DNA of 64,000 bases from an uncultured Clostridia bacterium (GTDB taxonomy: Bacteria > Bacillota > Clostridia > TANB77 > CAG-508), in contig CAKPDO010000003.1 in the NCBI GenBank assembly GCA_934148985.1, positions 1 through 64,000 of the forward strand, written 5' to 3'. A model generated the notes under the pieces. The model saw only the letters and a list, made by a program, of their open reading frames with translations. It was not told where the DNA came from and did not search any database. Position numbers and translations under genes: made by a program. Positions 25,739 through 33,761 of this stretch are shown here, one piece after another. The stretch's first letter is position 1; each line of letters starts with the position of its first letter.

Positions 25739-27436
25739 TTAAATTTCAGCATTAAACAAAGTCTTGATTACATAGCTAACATCGTCTGTGGATGCATCAA
25801 TAAAAGCTCCTCCATTAATATTAGCTATTCTTTTTAATTCTTCAACATCTGCATCTCTTCCGTATCCAATTGTATAAATAGGAATGTCAAATGCTTTAAT
25901 TAAATTTTCTACATTATTCAAACTATAACCACTTCCGGTATTTCCATCTGCTAGCAGAATAATGATTGGTTTAATTTCTTCACCGCTCTTTTGCTGTTCT
26001 TCATTAATCAATTTAATTGCCATAAGAATTGCATTGTTAGTTGATGTACCTCCATCTGCATTTAAAGAATCGACTGCTCCAACAAAAAATTCTTGTTGTG
26101 TTTTTGTAAACTTACCAATAGGCAAATCATTGAACACTTCATAGTTAAAGCTCATCAATCCAACTTTAGCATCTTCACTTACATACTGCATTGCATTTTT
26201 CAGCGAATCTTTTAAAGCTTCGATTTTCTTTCCATGCATGCTTCCAGAAACATCAGAAACAAACATTGCTACAATCTGCTTTCCAGAACTCTTATTTTCT
26301 TTCCAAAACTTCAAAATCTCGGTAATCATACTTAAAGGGTATTTATCAGGAGAAATTGCACTTACATATTCAGAATCTTGATTAAATTTGAGTTCTTTAG
26401 CATAACTTTGAACCTTTTCTCTTTGAAAATAATCAGCAAAATTGCAAAGAACTTCTTCATCTTCATCTGTAATATAATCTAACTCATAAAGTGGATAATC
26501 ATGTCTTACGCCAAAAGGCAAGAAAACAAATTCACTTTCGATAGTTACATCATTTTCATATGCTTGATGTTCGATTACAAATGCATTAATAACTCCTTTT
26601 TTTACCTTTTCTACCATTTGTTCGGTCGAATAAGAAACTGAAGAAACAGTATTTTGAAAATTTGAAAAGTCTGTTGTTGCTTCAAAACTATATGGATTGC
26701 TTTCATCAAAATATGCAAGCATTGAAACTACAAAATTCAATCCTGTTGGATTATTTGTTGGATTAGTATATCCAATAGACAAATTTCCATCAATATTTGC
26801 GGTTACAATTGTATCAATAGATACTTCGCCATATGTTTGCATAAGCTCATCATACTTTTCTTTTTCAATAGCAATTCCCATTGTATTTCCAACAAGCTTT
26901 GTAGAGATTTCCTTAACGTTTATTCCATTGGATTGGATCAAAAGGCCGTAAAACTCATTTGATGCAATATATCCTTCTGGCATATACGTTCCATATTTAA
27001 TAAAATCTTCTGCTAAACTTGATTCCAAAGACCTAATGGTTACAGACATTGTTTGTCCTGCTTTGTTTTCAAGCTGCTCTTCATTGAAACTTTCAGAAAC
27101 ATATTTTACCAGCTCCCGAATGCTACTTCCATTGTTTTCAAGAGGAAGAAAGATTTCAACATCAATTTCTCCTTCGCCTTTAACATCTGGTTCATAGTTG
27201 CTGATATCAGGTAATTCATAATTAAACTGCATCTGTTCTTCTACTTCATCATCCTTTGCAGGAATTTCTCCTTTTACAAGTTCTTTTTCACTAATCTTAA
27301 TGCCAGTTTCTTCAAGAAGAGATACTTTATTTTCATCAGTTATCTCTACTTTAGAGTAATCTTTTTTGCATCCAGTTAATGCAAGAACAATTGTCAAAAT
27401 TAATAAACTCAAAAAACTGTTTTTATTTCTCATCAT
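25739..27436 (-). CDS. VWA-domain lipoprotein
   Basis: 565 residues. A lipoprotein signal (LALTGCKKD, lipobox LTGC) places it outside the membrane. Residues about 75-370 resemble a periplasmic-binding-type fold, with many strands and no clear motif. Residues about 385-560 are a VWA domain: MFVSDVSGSMHGKKIE carries the DxSGS MIDAS metal site, GLMSFNYE follows, and SLNADGGTSTNNAILMAIKL supplies the conserved Thr. VWA domains bind protein partners through the metal. It is the last gene of the operon with two SBP-OmpA proteins, an ABC transporter and a coiled-coil protein, and faces the TelA gene. VWA and TelA proteins often occur together. Confidence 0.82.
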   Translation of the reverse strand: MMRNKNSFLSLLILTIVLALTGCKKDYSKVEITDENKVSLLEETGIKISEKELVKGEIPAKDDEVEEQMQFNYELPDISNYEPDVKGEGEIDVEIFLPLENNGSSIRELVKYVSESFNEEQLENKAGQTMSVTIRSLESSLAEDFIKYGTYMPEGYIASNEFYGLLIQSNGINVKEISTKLVGNTMGIAIEKEKYDELMQTYGEVSIDTIVTANIDGNLSIGYTNPTNNPTGLNFVVSMLAYFDESNPYSFEATTDFSNFQNTVSSVSYSTEQMVEKVKKGVINAFVIEHQAYENDVTIESEFVFLPFGVRHDYPLYELDYITDEDEEVLCNFADYFQREKVQSYAKELKFNQDSEYVSAISPDKYPLSMITEILKFWKENKSSGKQIVAMFVSDVSGSMHGKKIEALKDSLKNAMQYVSEDAKVGLMSFNYEVFNDLPIGKFTKTQQEFFVGAVDSLNADGGTSTNNAILMAIKLINEEQQKSGEEIKPIIILLADGNTGSGYSLNNVENLIKAFDIPIYTIGYGRDADVEELKRIANINGGAFIDASTDDVSYVIKTLFNAEI

Positions 27437-27453
27437 AGCTGTTGTCCTCCTGT

Positions 27454-28950
27454 TTAATATCCAATTTGTTTGAAAAATACTTCAGTTCTACGGTTCTTCT
27501 CTTTCCCCTCTTCAGTGCTGTTAGTTGCAATTGGGTTCTTATCACCATTTCCAATGATAATAAATCTTTCTGAATCAATTCCTAAAGCCTGCAAATATTT
27601 TGCAACACTAAGTGCTCTTTTATAAGAAAATTCTACACCATCATCTCCTTCAACCTTAGCTGTGTTTCCTTCAATTTGAATATAGCAACCATTTAATAAT
27701 TGTGCTACTTGGGCAAATTCAGTTAATTCTTTATACGATGACGATTGAATTTTATATGAATCTGCTTCAAATTCAATATTGAGAGTTACACTTAATAATG
27801 ATGCATCGTTTGCAATTTGTTCTGCAGCTTTACGTCCTTCAGAGGAAAAAGCAAATGATGTTATATCATCTTCTGGATACTTTCCATTAAGTTGATTGAC
27901 ATATTTGTCTGTAAACACTTCATCTGCTTTACTTGGATCTGCTTTTTCTCCAATACTAATCCAAATATTGGCCATATCCCTATATACTTCTTGACAGGCT
28001 GATTTCAAGATATTCATATTATCAGCCCAAGTTGCCACAGAAGCATACTCACACATTTCTCTAATCTCTGAGTCTTCCATAAGTTTAAATGTAGGCATCA
28101 CTTTAATGCTATCCACCTCATTAAGGTACATTGAATTTGCTTCTAATGCTCCATCTATGAGTTTTACAATGAAATTCTCATGATTTTCCACAAAATCTGT
28201 ACTAAATACTAATCCATCCATTACTAAGTTAGTTCCCATAGATGTATCAAATAAAATTCTTGAATTTGTGGAAGATGCGGCTTGTGTTAAATATGGTTCC
28301 CATGTTGCTGCTGCATCAACTTTTCCAGTAAAGAATTCTTCTGCGGTTTCGTCAGCTGTATCACAAAACACCATATTTTTACGAATGCCTTTAATTTGCT
28401 CATCTGTTAAAGATGAATTTTGAATTAACCATTCAATAAGTGTTTGTGCTTCGGAATATTTAGGAACAGCAATTTTTTTTCCGACTAAATCTTCTACTGA
28501 TTTAATATCAGATGAACATATGATTCCATCTCCACCATTAGAATAATTAGTGATATATGGCATTACTACATTCATTCCAGTTTCATTAAATTTTGATTGT
28601 AAAAAACTTAATCTATTAATTGTATAACCTGCTCCTTGCAAATCTCCAGAAATAAGGCTATCTGATGACACAGTTGCATCATTTTCGATAACATATTGGA
28701 TTTTAATTCCATTTCGTGCATTTATACTATTGGTTGTTGTAATCAAACCACCATTTGCATAAATCAATGATTTCCATCCAATAAATTCATCCAAAGAAAT
28801 CCGAACTGTTTCAACAGAAGAATTAATATATTCTCCCCCTTTGTTGATTTTTTCTTTTCTGTTACTACTAGAAATTACGCCTAAACTGATAGACAAGATT
28901 ACCACAATTATGATAACAGGTCCAAGCTTTTTTAATTTATTATTTTTCAT
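27454..28950 (-). CDS. Substrate-binding protein fused to an OmpA-like domain (membrane-anchored)
   Basis: 498 residues from the ATG at 28950 (AAAGGA 8 nt upstream). An N-terminal helix (IIIVVILSISLGVI) without a lipobox Cys anchors it. Residues about 50-360 are an NMT1/SsuA-type solute-binding domain (ISLDEFIGWKSLIYANGGL, YSNGGDGIICSSDIKSVEDL, AAATWEPYLTQA). Residues about 375-498 are an OmpA-like peptidoglycan-binding domain (FSYKRALSVAKYL, IIGNGDKNP, NRRTEVFFK). Such fusions tie a transporter's binding protein to the wall. It is a paralogue of the gene at 31221-32690. The ligand is unknown; the family resemblance is to nitrate/sulfonate/taurine importers, although databases often name such fusions phosphate-binding. 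Confidence 0.85.
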   Translation of the reverse strand: MKNNKLKKLGPVIIIVVILSISLGVISSSNRKEKINKGGEYINSSVETVRISLDEFIGWKSLIYANGGLITTTNSINARNGIKIQYVIENDATVSSDSLISGDLQGAGYTINRLSFLQSKFNETGMNVVMPYITNYSNGGDGIICSSDIKSVEDLVGKKIAVPKYSEAQTLIEWLIQNSSLTDEQIKGIRKNMVFCDTADETAEEFFTGKVDAAATWEPYLTQAASSTNSRILFDTSMGTNLVMDGLVFSTDFVENHENFIVKLIDGALEANSMYLNEVDSIKVMPTFKLMEDSEIREMCEYASVATWADNMNILKSACQEVYRDMANIWISIGEKADPSKADEVFTDKYVNQLNGKYPEDDITSFAFSSEGRKAAEQIANDASLLSVTLNIEFEADSYKIQSSSYKELTEFAQVAQLLNGCYIQIEGNTAKVEGDDGVEFSYKRALSVAKYLQALGIDSERFIIIGNGDKNPIATNSTEEGKEKNRRTEVFFKQIGY

Positions 28951-29006
28951 GTGCTCCATCCTTTCGAAATTTTTTGCTTGATATACTTTAGGTCTAACTC
29001 TTACTT

Positions 29007-29684
29007 TTAGATATCTCGTTTCTTAGAACCAACGACAAATAACCCATTTTTATCTGCTTCTTCTGTTTCATTTCTAATAGCTTTCAGTTTTTCTACTGCA
29101 CTTGTTATACCAGGATCATCCAAGTTAAGGCCGTTTCCCATTCTTCTAACTTCTGAAAGAAGTTTAGAATATGCACCAACCATTTTTTCTGTTGTTTTTA
29201 AAATTTCTTCAAGTGCTTCTATATTTTTTGAATATTCATAATCATAACAATCAAGCACTTGTAAAACCACTAAACACTTTTCGAATTGGTTGCATTTCTG
29301 TAATAAAAAATGCTCGGCTTCTTTGCTTCTCTCTAACAAATAAGTAGCTTTTTCGCCCTTGTTCAGTTCAATCAATTTTTTCAAAGCGTTTTGCCGTCTT
29401 TCAAAATCGATTATCTGCTCTTCAAGTTGATTTATGTATCTTTTAAATATCGTGTATTCTCTCTTTATTCGCTGAATTTGTTCTTTAAGACTAAGCTGCT
29501 TTTCTTCTTCTTCAATAAATTCTTTTTTCTCGAAAATATAACTTAGCAATGTATGGAACATTACAGCTACAAAAATTGTTACAATTATTGAGATAAAACC
29601 ACTTAATTTAAAAATAACAAAAATCATTACACAAACAAGCAAAATAACTACATCCGTAATAAACATCTTATTATTTTTTTTCAT
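29007..29684 (-). CDS. Two-pass membrane protein with coiled coil (possible XpaC-like partner of TelA)
   Basis: 225 residues from the ATG at 29684 (AAAGGA 9 nt upstream; the upstream in-frame TTG is less likely). Two adjacent helices (about 8-45) are followed by a long, charged coiled-coil region (KEFIEEEEKQLSLKEQIQRI through LERSKEAEHFLLQKCNQFEK) and a short Gly/Asn-containing tail. Membrane coiled-coil proteins of this plan, such as XpaC, are frequent neighbours of TelA genes; that identification is an inference from topology and context. It overlaps the end of the ABC ATPase gene by 14 nt. Confidence 0.6.
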   Translation of the reverse strand: MKKNNKMFITDVVILLVCVMIFVIFKLSGFISIIVTIFVAVMFHTLLSYIFEKKEFIEEEEKQLSLKEQIQRIKREYTIFKRYINQLEEQIIDFERRQNALKKLIELNKGEKATYLLERSKEAEHFLLQKCNQFEKCLVVLQVLDCYDYEYSKNIEALEEILKTTEKMVGAYSKLLSEVRRMGNGLNLDDPGITSAVEKLKAIRNETEEADKNGLFVVGSKKRDI

Positions 29685-30399
29685 TGCCTTCAATCCTTTC
29701 TGATGCCGTTCTTATTCTAAATTCCGGTAAAAAATCAATGGTTATTGGAGCTAAGAATTTTAATAAATCTTGGTCATGTGTTATAACTATTTCAATTGTT
29801 TTGTGCTTATTTTGGTGCTCCTTAATTAATTCAGCAAGAATTTTAGTATTTTCTAAATCTAATGCTGAAGAAGGTTCATCATATAATACGACCTTACTCC
29901 AAGGGTTCACAAAAGCAGAACACAAACTCAACCGTTGATCCTGTCCTCCAGAAATTTGACTTGGAAACTTATTAAGATGTTCTCCTAAACCAAATCTAAT
30001 TAGTATCTTTTCAGCCTCAGCAACACGCTCCTTAGTTATTTTTACTTTATGTCCTTTATAAACCATTAAGACATTTTTTACTAAATTTAACCATGGAAAA
30101 CTTGTATAATGCTGATGCACCATATGAACATCTGGTGTTGTTCCAAAGAGTTGTTGCCCATCAAGACGTATTTCTCCTTTATATCGCTTTTCAAGCCCAG
30201 CAATACATTTCATAAGGGTTGTTTTTCCTACTCCGGAATGTCCTAAAAATGCATAAATTCCAGGTTTAAACTCATATTCAAAATTTTCAAAAATTACATT
30301 TGAATTAAATGAAATTCCAAAGTTTTTAAATTCGAGTAAATGCCCATCATTCAAAACATTTTCTTTCCGAACTTCATTGTTGTCAATTTGTTCCATCAT
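29671..30399 (-). CDS. ABC transporter ATP-binding protein (SsuB/TauB type)
   Basis: 242 residues from the ATG at 30399, 7 nt after GGAGG. Walker A is LGHSGVGKTTLMK. The signature is SGGQDQRLSLC, where the more usual SGGQ-QR pattern has an Asp inserted-like variation (SGGQDQR). Walker B is KVVLYDEPSSALD with catalytic Glu, and the switch His is in VITHDQD. It should energise import through the permease encoded just upstream. The 17-nt overlap with the permease gene implies coupled translation. Confidence 0.9.
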   Translation of the reverse strand: MMEQIDNNEVRKENVLNDGHLLEFKNFGISFNSNVIFENFEYEFKPGIYAFLGHSGVGKTTLMKCIAGLEKRYKGEIRLDGQQLFGTTPDVHMVHQHYTSFPWLNLVKNVLMVYKGHKVKITKERVAEAEKILIRFGLGEHLNKFPSQISGGQDQRLSLCSAFVNPWSKVVLYDEPSSALDLENTKILAELIKEHQNKHKTIEIVITHDQDLLKFLAPITIDFLPEFRIRTASERIEGNEKK

Positions 30400-31141
30400 C
30401 TTCAAACCTCCATTTGAATGTCTTCCTTACAATAAGATTACTAATCTTATCAAAGGCATAACTCACAACTATAATAATTACAATTGCTGCAAATACCATA
30501 GATGTTTTTCCCCTTGCTGATCCAATATACATTAAATGACCAAGTCCATACTGTGTATTATTAACTTCTGCAATAATAACGTATGTCCATCCAACGCCAT
30601 ATAATGTAATAAATGATTGAAGTAACGACGGTGCGATGTATGGAATAGCGCAGTGTAAGAGCATTCTTGGATAACTAAATCCCATTGTATATGCTGTTTC
30701 TTTCAGTTTATCCATGGGTTCTGAACACTGCTGAATAACTGTCGGAAGAAATGAAAAAAAACCAGCTATTACCAGAAATGTTATTTTCATTTTTTCATCA
30801 ATTCCTAAAATCAATACAAGCATTGGTGAAAAGCATGTTACGGGAATATACCGCAGCGAATCGACAATAGGCTTTAATAACTTATTAATCAATTTGTTCC
30901 ATGCAATTGCCATACCTAGTGGCACAGAAATTGCAGCAGCAATACAAACTCCAATAGTCACTCTTAAAAAACTTGCACCTAAATGTTTAAAAAGAACTCC
31001 TGTTGTTACTAATGTTACTATCGATTTCATTGTTTCTTTAGGTGAAGGCAAAAATAGACTTTTATTTACTATTCTACTTGCTCCCCACCAAATAATAATA
31101 ACAATTGCAACAAAAGATATCTTTTTTATTGCTTTTTTCAT
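30383..31141 (-). CDS. ABC transporter permease (SsuC/TauC type)
   Basis: 252 residues from the ATG at 31141, chosen because GGAGG lies 10 nt upstream; the longer reading from 31183 runs through the terminator hairpin and has no ribosome site. About six membrane helices and the EAA-type loop ETAYTMGFSYPRMLLHCAIP, which contacts the ATPase. LGASFLRVTIGVCIAAAISVP and the LFLPSPKETMKSI start are typical of nitrate/sulfonate/taurine permeases (BPD_transp_1). It works with the ATPase downstream and presumably with one or both SBP-OmpA proteins. Confidence 0.88.
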   Translation of the reverse strand: MKKAIKKISFVAIVIIIWWGASRIVNKSLFLPSPKETMKSIVTLVTTGVLFKHLGASFLRVTIGVCIAAAISVPLGMAIAWNKLINKLLKPIVDSLRYIPVTCFSPMLVLILGIDEKMKITFLVIAGFFSFLPTVIQQCSEPMDKLKETAYTMGFSYPRMLLHCAIPYIAPSLLQSFITLYGVGWTYVIIAEVNNTQYGLGHLMYIGSARGKTSMVFAAIVIIIVVSYAFDKISNLIVRKTFKWRFEDDGTN

Positions 31142-31165
31142 TTGACTTTTACCTCCTTTTAGGTA

Positions 31166-31197
31166 AAATGGGCTGGTTACCAAACCAACCCATTTTG
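31166..31197 (-). terminator. Attenuator/terminator between the SBP lipoprotein gene and the permease gene
   Basis: On the minus strand AAAATGGG(T)TGGTT pairs with AACCA(G)CCCATTTT around a short loop, ending in a short T run. It lies inside the operon and would let the binding-protein gene be expressed more than the permease. Confidence 0.7.
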
Positions 31198-31220
31198 TTT
31201 AATACAGAGTGCTATATGGG

Positions 31221-32690
31221 TTAGTACCCAAGTTTTGTCTTAAAGAAGAACTCTGTTCTTCGGTTCTCCGCAGAAGCCAAGTTTTCCTTATCAATTGGAT
31301 TGCTATCGCCTCTGCCAACAATAATAATTCTTTCTGGGTCAATTCCTTTGCTAATGAAATACTCTGCTACAGAATTTGCTCTCTTTTCAGAAAAACTATT
31401 GATTTGCTCATCTGTAATTCCATCTGACCTAAGACTGGCATTACCTTCTATCTGAATGTATACGCCATCCAAAATCTTAGCAATTTCGACAAAGTCGTCT
31501 AACTCGCTATAGGATTTCTCCTTAATATTTACAGAATTCAATTCAAACTGAATATCTGCTTGGTAATTCAGCAGTGCAACAGGTGACTCAATCAGTAAAC
31601 CCTTTTCGTCATCATTAAAACTCTTTACACTCTCCCCATCATCTGGGTATTTTTCCAACAAAGTTTTAATATACTTATCTGTAAATGCGGATTCTGCCTT
31701 ATCAGGATAAGCCGTTTCTCCAAGAGTAAGCCATACATCTGCCATATCTCTGTACATTGCAATAGCAGTATCAGTCAACAGGGTTTCATTCTGACTACAA
31801 GTTGCTAGGTCTGCTCCGTTCGCCATATCAATAATTTCATCATCTTCCATAAGCTCAAACATTGGAAGCTGTTTTATATTGTTAAATTCTTTTTTATACA
31901 TTGAAGATGCCTCTAATGCTCCATCGATCAATTTAACAATAAATCCTTCATTGTCTTTAGCAAAATCTTCTCTAAAAACAATTCCATCCAATATCAAGTT
32001 TGAACTCATTGATGTATCAAACAGAATTCTTGAATCGGTCGAAGATGCTGCTTGCGTAAGATATGGTTCCCATGTTGCTGCTGCATCAACTGATCCACCA
32101 AAAAAAGCTTTGGCTGTTTCGTCTGCAGTATCAAAATAAACCATATCGCTTCTTATTTCTTCCTTCTCTTCTTCTGTCAGGCTTGAATTATTAAGAAGCC
32201 ATTCTACAAGCGTTTGTGCTTCAGAAAACCTTGGAACCGCAACTTTTTTGCCTACTAGATCAGACACGTTTACAATATCAGATTTAGAAATAATACCATC
32301 ACCACCATTAGAATAGTTGGTAATATACGGCATTATTACAGACACATTAGCTTCATCGAATTTTTGCTGTAAGAACGCATATCGATTCACTGTGTATCCT
32401 GCACCATTGAGTTCCCCAGAAATCAATGCAGCCGAACTAGTTGATGCATCATTCATTACAACATACTCAACATTAATTCCGTTCTTTGCATTAATGCTGT
32501 TTTCTGCTGTAACTAAACCTCCATTCGCATCTAACAGTGACTGCCACCCGATCCATTCATCGATCGAAATTTTCACCGATTTTTGGGTTACATTGCTAGT
32601 TTCTCTGTCCTTGCTTTCACAAGCAGTGAAGATTGTGCACATCATCATTATGAGTGCGATAGTTGTTGCCATTTTCCGTAAACTTTTCAT
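31221..32690 (-). CDS. Substrate-binding lipoprotein fused to an OmpA-like domain
   Basis: 489 residues. Lipoprotein signal with lipobox FTAC (Cys24). NMT1/SsuA-like domain at about 35-355 (ISIDEWIGWQSLLDANGGL, YSNGGDGIISKSDIVNVSDL, AAATWEPYLTQA) and an OmpA-like domain at about 375-489 (SEKRANSVAEYFISKGID, VGRGDSNP, ENRRTEFFFK). It is closely related to the 498-residue protein of the same operon, which has a membrane helix instead of a lipid anchor. Being first in the operon and followed by an attenuator, it is likely the most abundant product. The ligand is unknown. Confidence 0.87.
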   Translation of the reverse strand: MKSLRKMATTIALIMMMCTIFTACESKDRETSNVTQKSVKISIDEWIGWQSLLDANGGLVTAENSINAKNGINVEYVVMNDASTSSAALISGELNGAGYTVNRYAFLQQKFDEANVSVIMPYITNYSNGGDGIISKSDIVNVSDLVGKKVAVPRFSEAQTLVEWLLNNSSLTEEEKEEIRSDMVYFDTADETAKAFFGGSVDAAATWEPYLTQAASSTDSRILFDTSMSSNLILDGIVFREDFAKDNEGFIVKLIDGALEASSMYKKEFNNIKQLPMFELMEDDEIIDMANGADLATCSQNETLLTDTAIAMYRDMADVWLTLGETAYPDKAESAFTDKYIKTLLEKYPDDGESVKSFNDDEKGLLIESPVALLNYQADIQFELNSVNIKEKSYSELDDFVEIAKILDGVYIQIEGNASLRSDGITDEQINSFSEKRANSVAEYFISKGIDPERIIIVGRGDSNPIDKENLASAENRRTEFFFKTKLGY

Positions 32691-32802
32691 TCTGTTACCT
32701 CCGTTTTTTGTTTTTGTTTGGAAAACCTCTTTGACTACTAATTTTTTTAATTAAAAAAAATCCTCCTTTCGACTTTTGTTTAACACTTCATTAATTTTTT
32801 CA

Positions 32803-32823
32803 TTTAGATTTAATTAATCTAAA
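32803..32823. promoter_or_regulatory. Palindrome in the leader of the SBP/ABC/VWA operon (possible operator)
   Basis: TTTAGATT and AATCTAAA form an inverted repeat with a 5-bp centre, some 20-40 bp downstream of the promoter and about 110 bp before the start codon. A repressor site is possible, but AT-rich sequence gives such repeats by chance. Confidence 0.4.
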
Positions 32824-32845
32824 TTTCTATGAAATTAACATAATT

Positions 32846-32874
32846 ATTTTACTTTATTTTTTTATAATTGTCAA
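32846..32874 (-). promoter_or_regulatory. Sigma-A promoter of the SBP/ABC/VWA operon
   Basis: Minus strand TTGACA (32869-32874), 17-bp spacer, TAAAAT (32846-32851). It leaves a leader of roughly 150 nt before the first gene. Confidence 0.72.
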
Positions 32875-32916
32875 TAAAAATTAAAAAAAAGCTTAATTTT
32901 TGCATAAAGCTACCAT

Positions 32917-33231
32917 TTATATTTTTTTATATCTCCTACAATCCACTTTCCCAGATAAATATGTGGATAACTTTTCTCCAGATATTAAATTTTCCTTTTG
33001 CGCTTTGGTAAGTCTTTTTATTTGGTATTCCAATTTACATGCCAATGATTTATCTTTACTTTTCCAAGCTATTTCAAGTTTAATAGCATTATGTGATTTA
33101 GTATATTTTGCTCCTTTTTTTGATATATGTTCATTTATTCTTTTTTCTAAATCGTTTGTCATGCCTGTATATATTGAATTGTCTTTACATCTTATCATAT
33201 ATGTATAATACATATTAATCTTTTCTTTCAT
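32917..33231 (-). CDS. GIY-YIG nuclease-domain protein (UPF0213-like)
   Basis: 104 residues (98 if the internal ATG at MYYTYMIRC is used, which directly follows an upstream stop). YYTYMIRCKDNSIYTGMTND is the GIY-YIG core, followed by LEKRINEHISKKGAKYTKSH with the conserved Arg and the KYTK.H motif, and WKSKDKSLACKLEYQIKRL with the catalytic Glu. This short family (YhbQ/UPF0213-like) is found across bacteria as stand-alone single-domain nucleases with poorly known roles, probably in DNA processing. It stands between the ABC operon promoter and tRNA-Ser(GCU). Confidence 0.85.
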   Translation of the reverse strand: MKEKINMYYTYMIRCKDNSIYTGMTNDLEKRINEHISKKGAKYTKSHNAIKLEIAWKSKDKSLACKLEYQIKRLTKAQKENLISGEKLSTYLSGKVDCRRYKKI

Positions 33232-33358
33232 ATATCTTCTTTAATAATGACTCCTCCAATGTTTTTGAAAAAATTATTTTTAGTTCTTCTGCCATTTCCA
33301 TTGCCCTTTGCAATGTATCTCCTTTATGATTAGGCACTGGGATACTTCTTTATTTTAA

Positions 33359-33399
33359 TAAAAAAAATGATATAGATCTCTTTAGAATTTCTATATCAT
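33359..33399 (-). terminator. Terminator after tRNA-Ser(GCU)
   Basis: ATGATATAG pairs with CTATATCAT (15-nt loop); the minus strand then has eight T residues. It is 6 nt beyond the tRNA 3' end. Confidence 0.8.
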
Positions 33400-33404
33400 A
33401 CTTC

Positions 33405-33494
33405 TGGCGGAGTAGAGAGGGTTCGAACCTCCGCGCCAGTTTCCCGACCTAATTGTTTAGCAAACAATCCCCTTCACCACTTGGGTACTACTCC
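33405..33494 (-). tRNA. tRNA-Ser (anticodon GCU)
   Basis: 90 nt with encoded CCA. The 5' GGAGTAG pairs with 3' CTACTCC; the anticodon arm is ATTGT-TTGCTAA-ACAAT, giving GCU (serine AGC/AGU codons); a long variable arm (GGTCGGGAAACTGGC) marks a class II tRNA; the T arm contains GGTTCGAACC. It lies 67 bp downstream of tRNA-Ser(UGA), with a terminator between them. Confidence 0.95.
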
Positions 33495-33523
33495 AAATTG
33501 TATATATTAAGTTATAAAAAAAT

Positions 33524-33555
33524 CGTAGAATATTGTTTATGACAATTTTTCTACG
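33524..33555 (-). terminator. Terminator between the two tRNA-Ser genes
   Basis: Minus strand CGTAGAA...TTCTACG stem with an internal ATTGT/ACAAT extension, followed by seven T residues, 6 nt after the 3' end of tRNA-Ser(UGA). Confidence 0.82.
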
Positions 33556-33561
33556 TTGTTT

Positions 33562-33626
<65 letters not shown>

Positions 33627-33653
<27 letters not shown>

Positions 33654-33734
33654 AACTGTTTTTGACTTTCGTCAAGAACAGTTTATATACTAACATATTT
33701 GGCTATTGTTTGTCAATAGTTTTTTGTTAATTTT
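33627..33734. repeat. Attachment repeat, left (attL)
   Basis: 108 bp identical to 38211-38318 except one position (C at 33670, T at 38254). It covers the first 27 nt of tRNA-Ser(UGA), the leader hairpin and the tRNA promoter. Confidence 0.9.
33687..33716 (-). promoter_or_regulatory. Promoter of tRNA-Ser(UGA)
   Basis: Minus strand TTGACA (33711-33716), 18-bp spacer, TAGTAT (33687-33692), about 34 nt upstream of the tRNA. Between it and the tRNA is a strong hairpin (AACTGTTCTTGAC / GTCAAAAACAGTT) ending at the tRNA 5' end. Confidence 0.75.
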
Positions 33735-33742
33735 TTTAATTT

Positions 33743-33759
33743 GTCAACCAAATGTCAAC
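33743..33759. repeat. Possible integrase arm site, left end
   Basis: GTCAACCAAATGTCAAC: two direct GTCAAC copies 11 bp apart just inside the left end. The right end has GTCAACCAATTGTCAACC at 38065-38082. Confidence 0.5.
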
Positions 33760-33761
33760 GG

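Noticed and set aside
32803..32823. TTTAGATT palindrome as a riboswitch or transcription terminator
   Set aside because: The stem is AT-only, has no T run and no extended conserved structure; kept only as a weak operator candidate.
33232..33360. Short minus-strand frame with IPVPNHKG and a helical tail upstream of the GIY-YIG gene, first read as a HicA toxin remnant
   Set aside because: Only about 40 codons, no proper start with the IPVPNHKG part, and the likeness to HicA is limited to a few residues.
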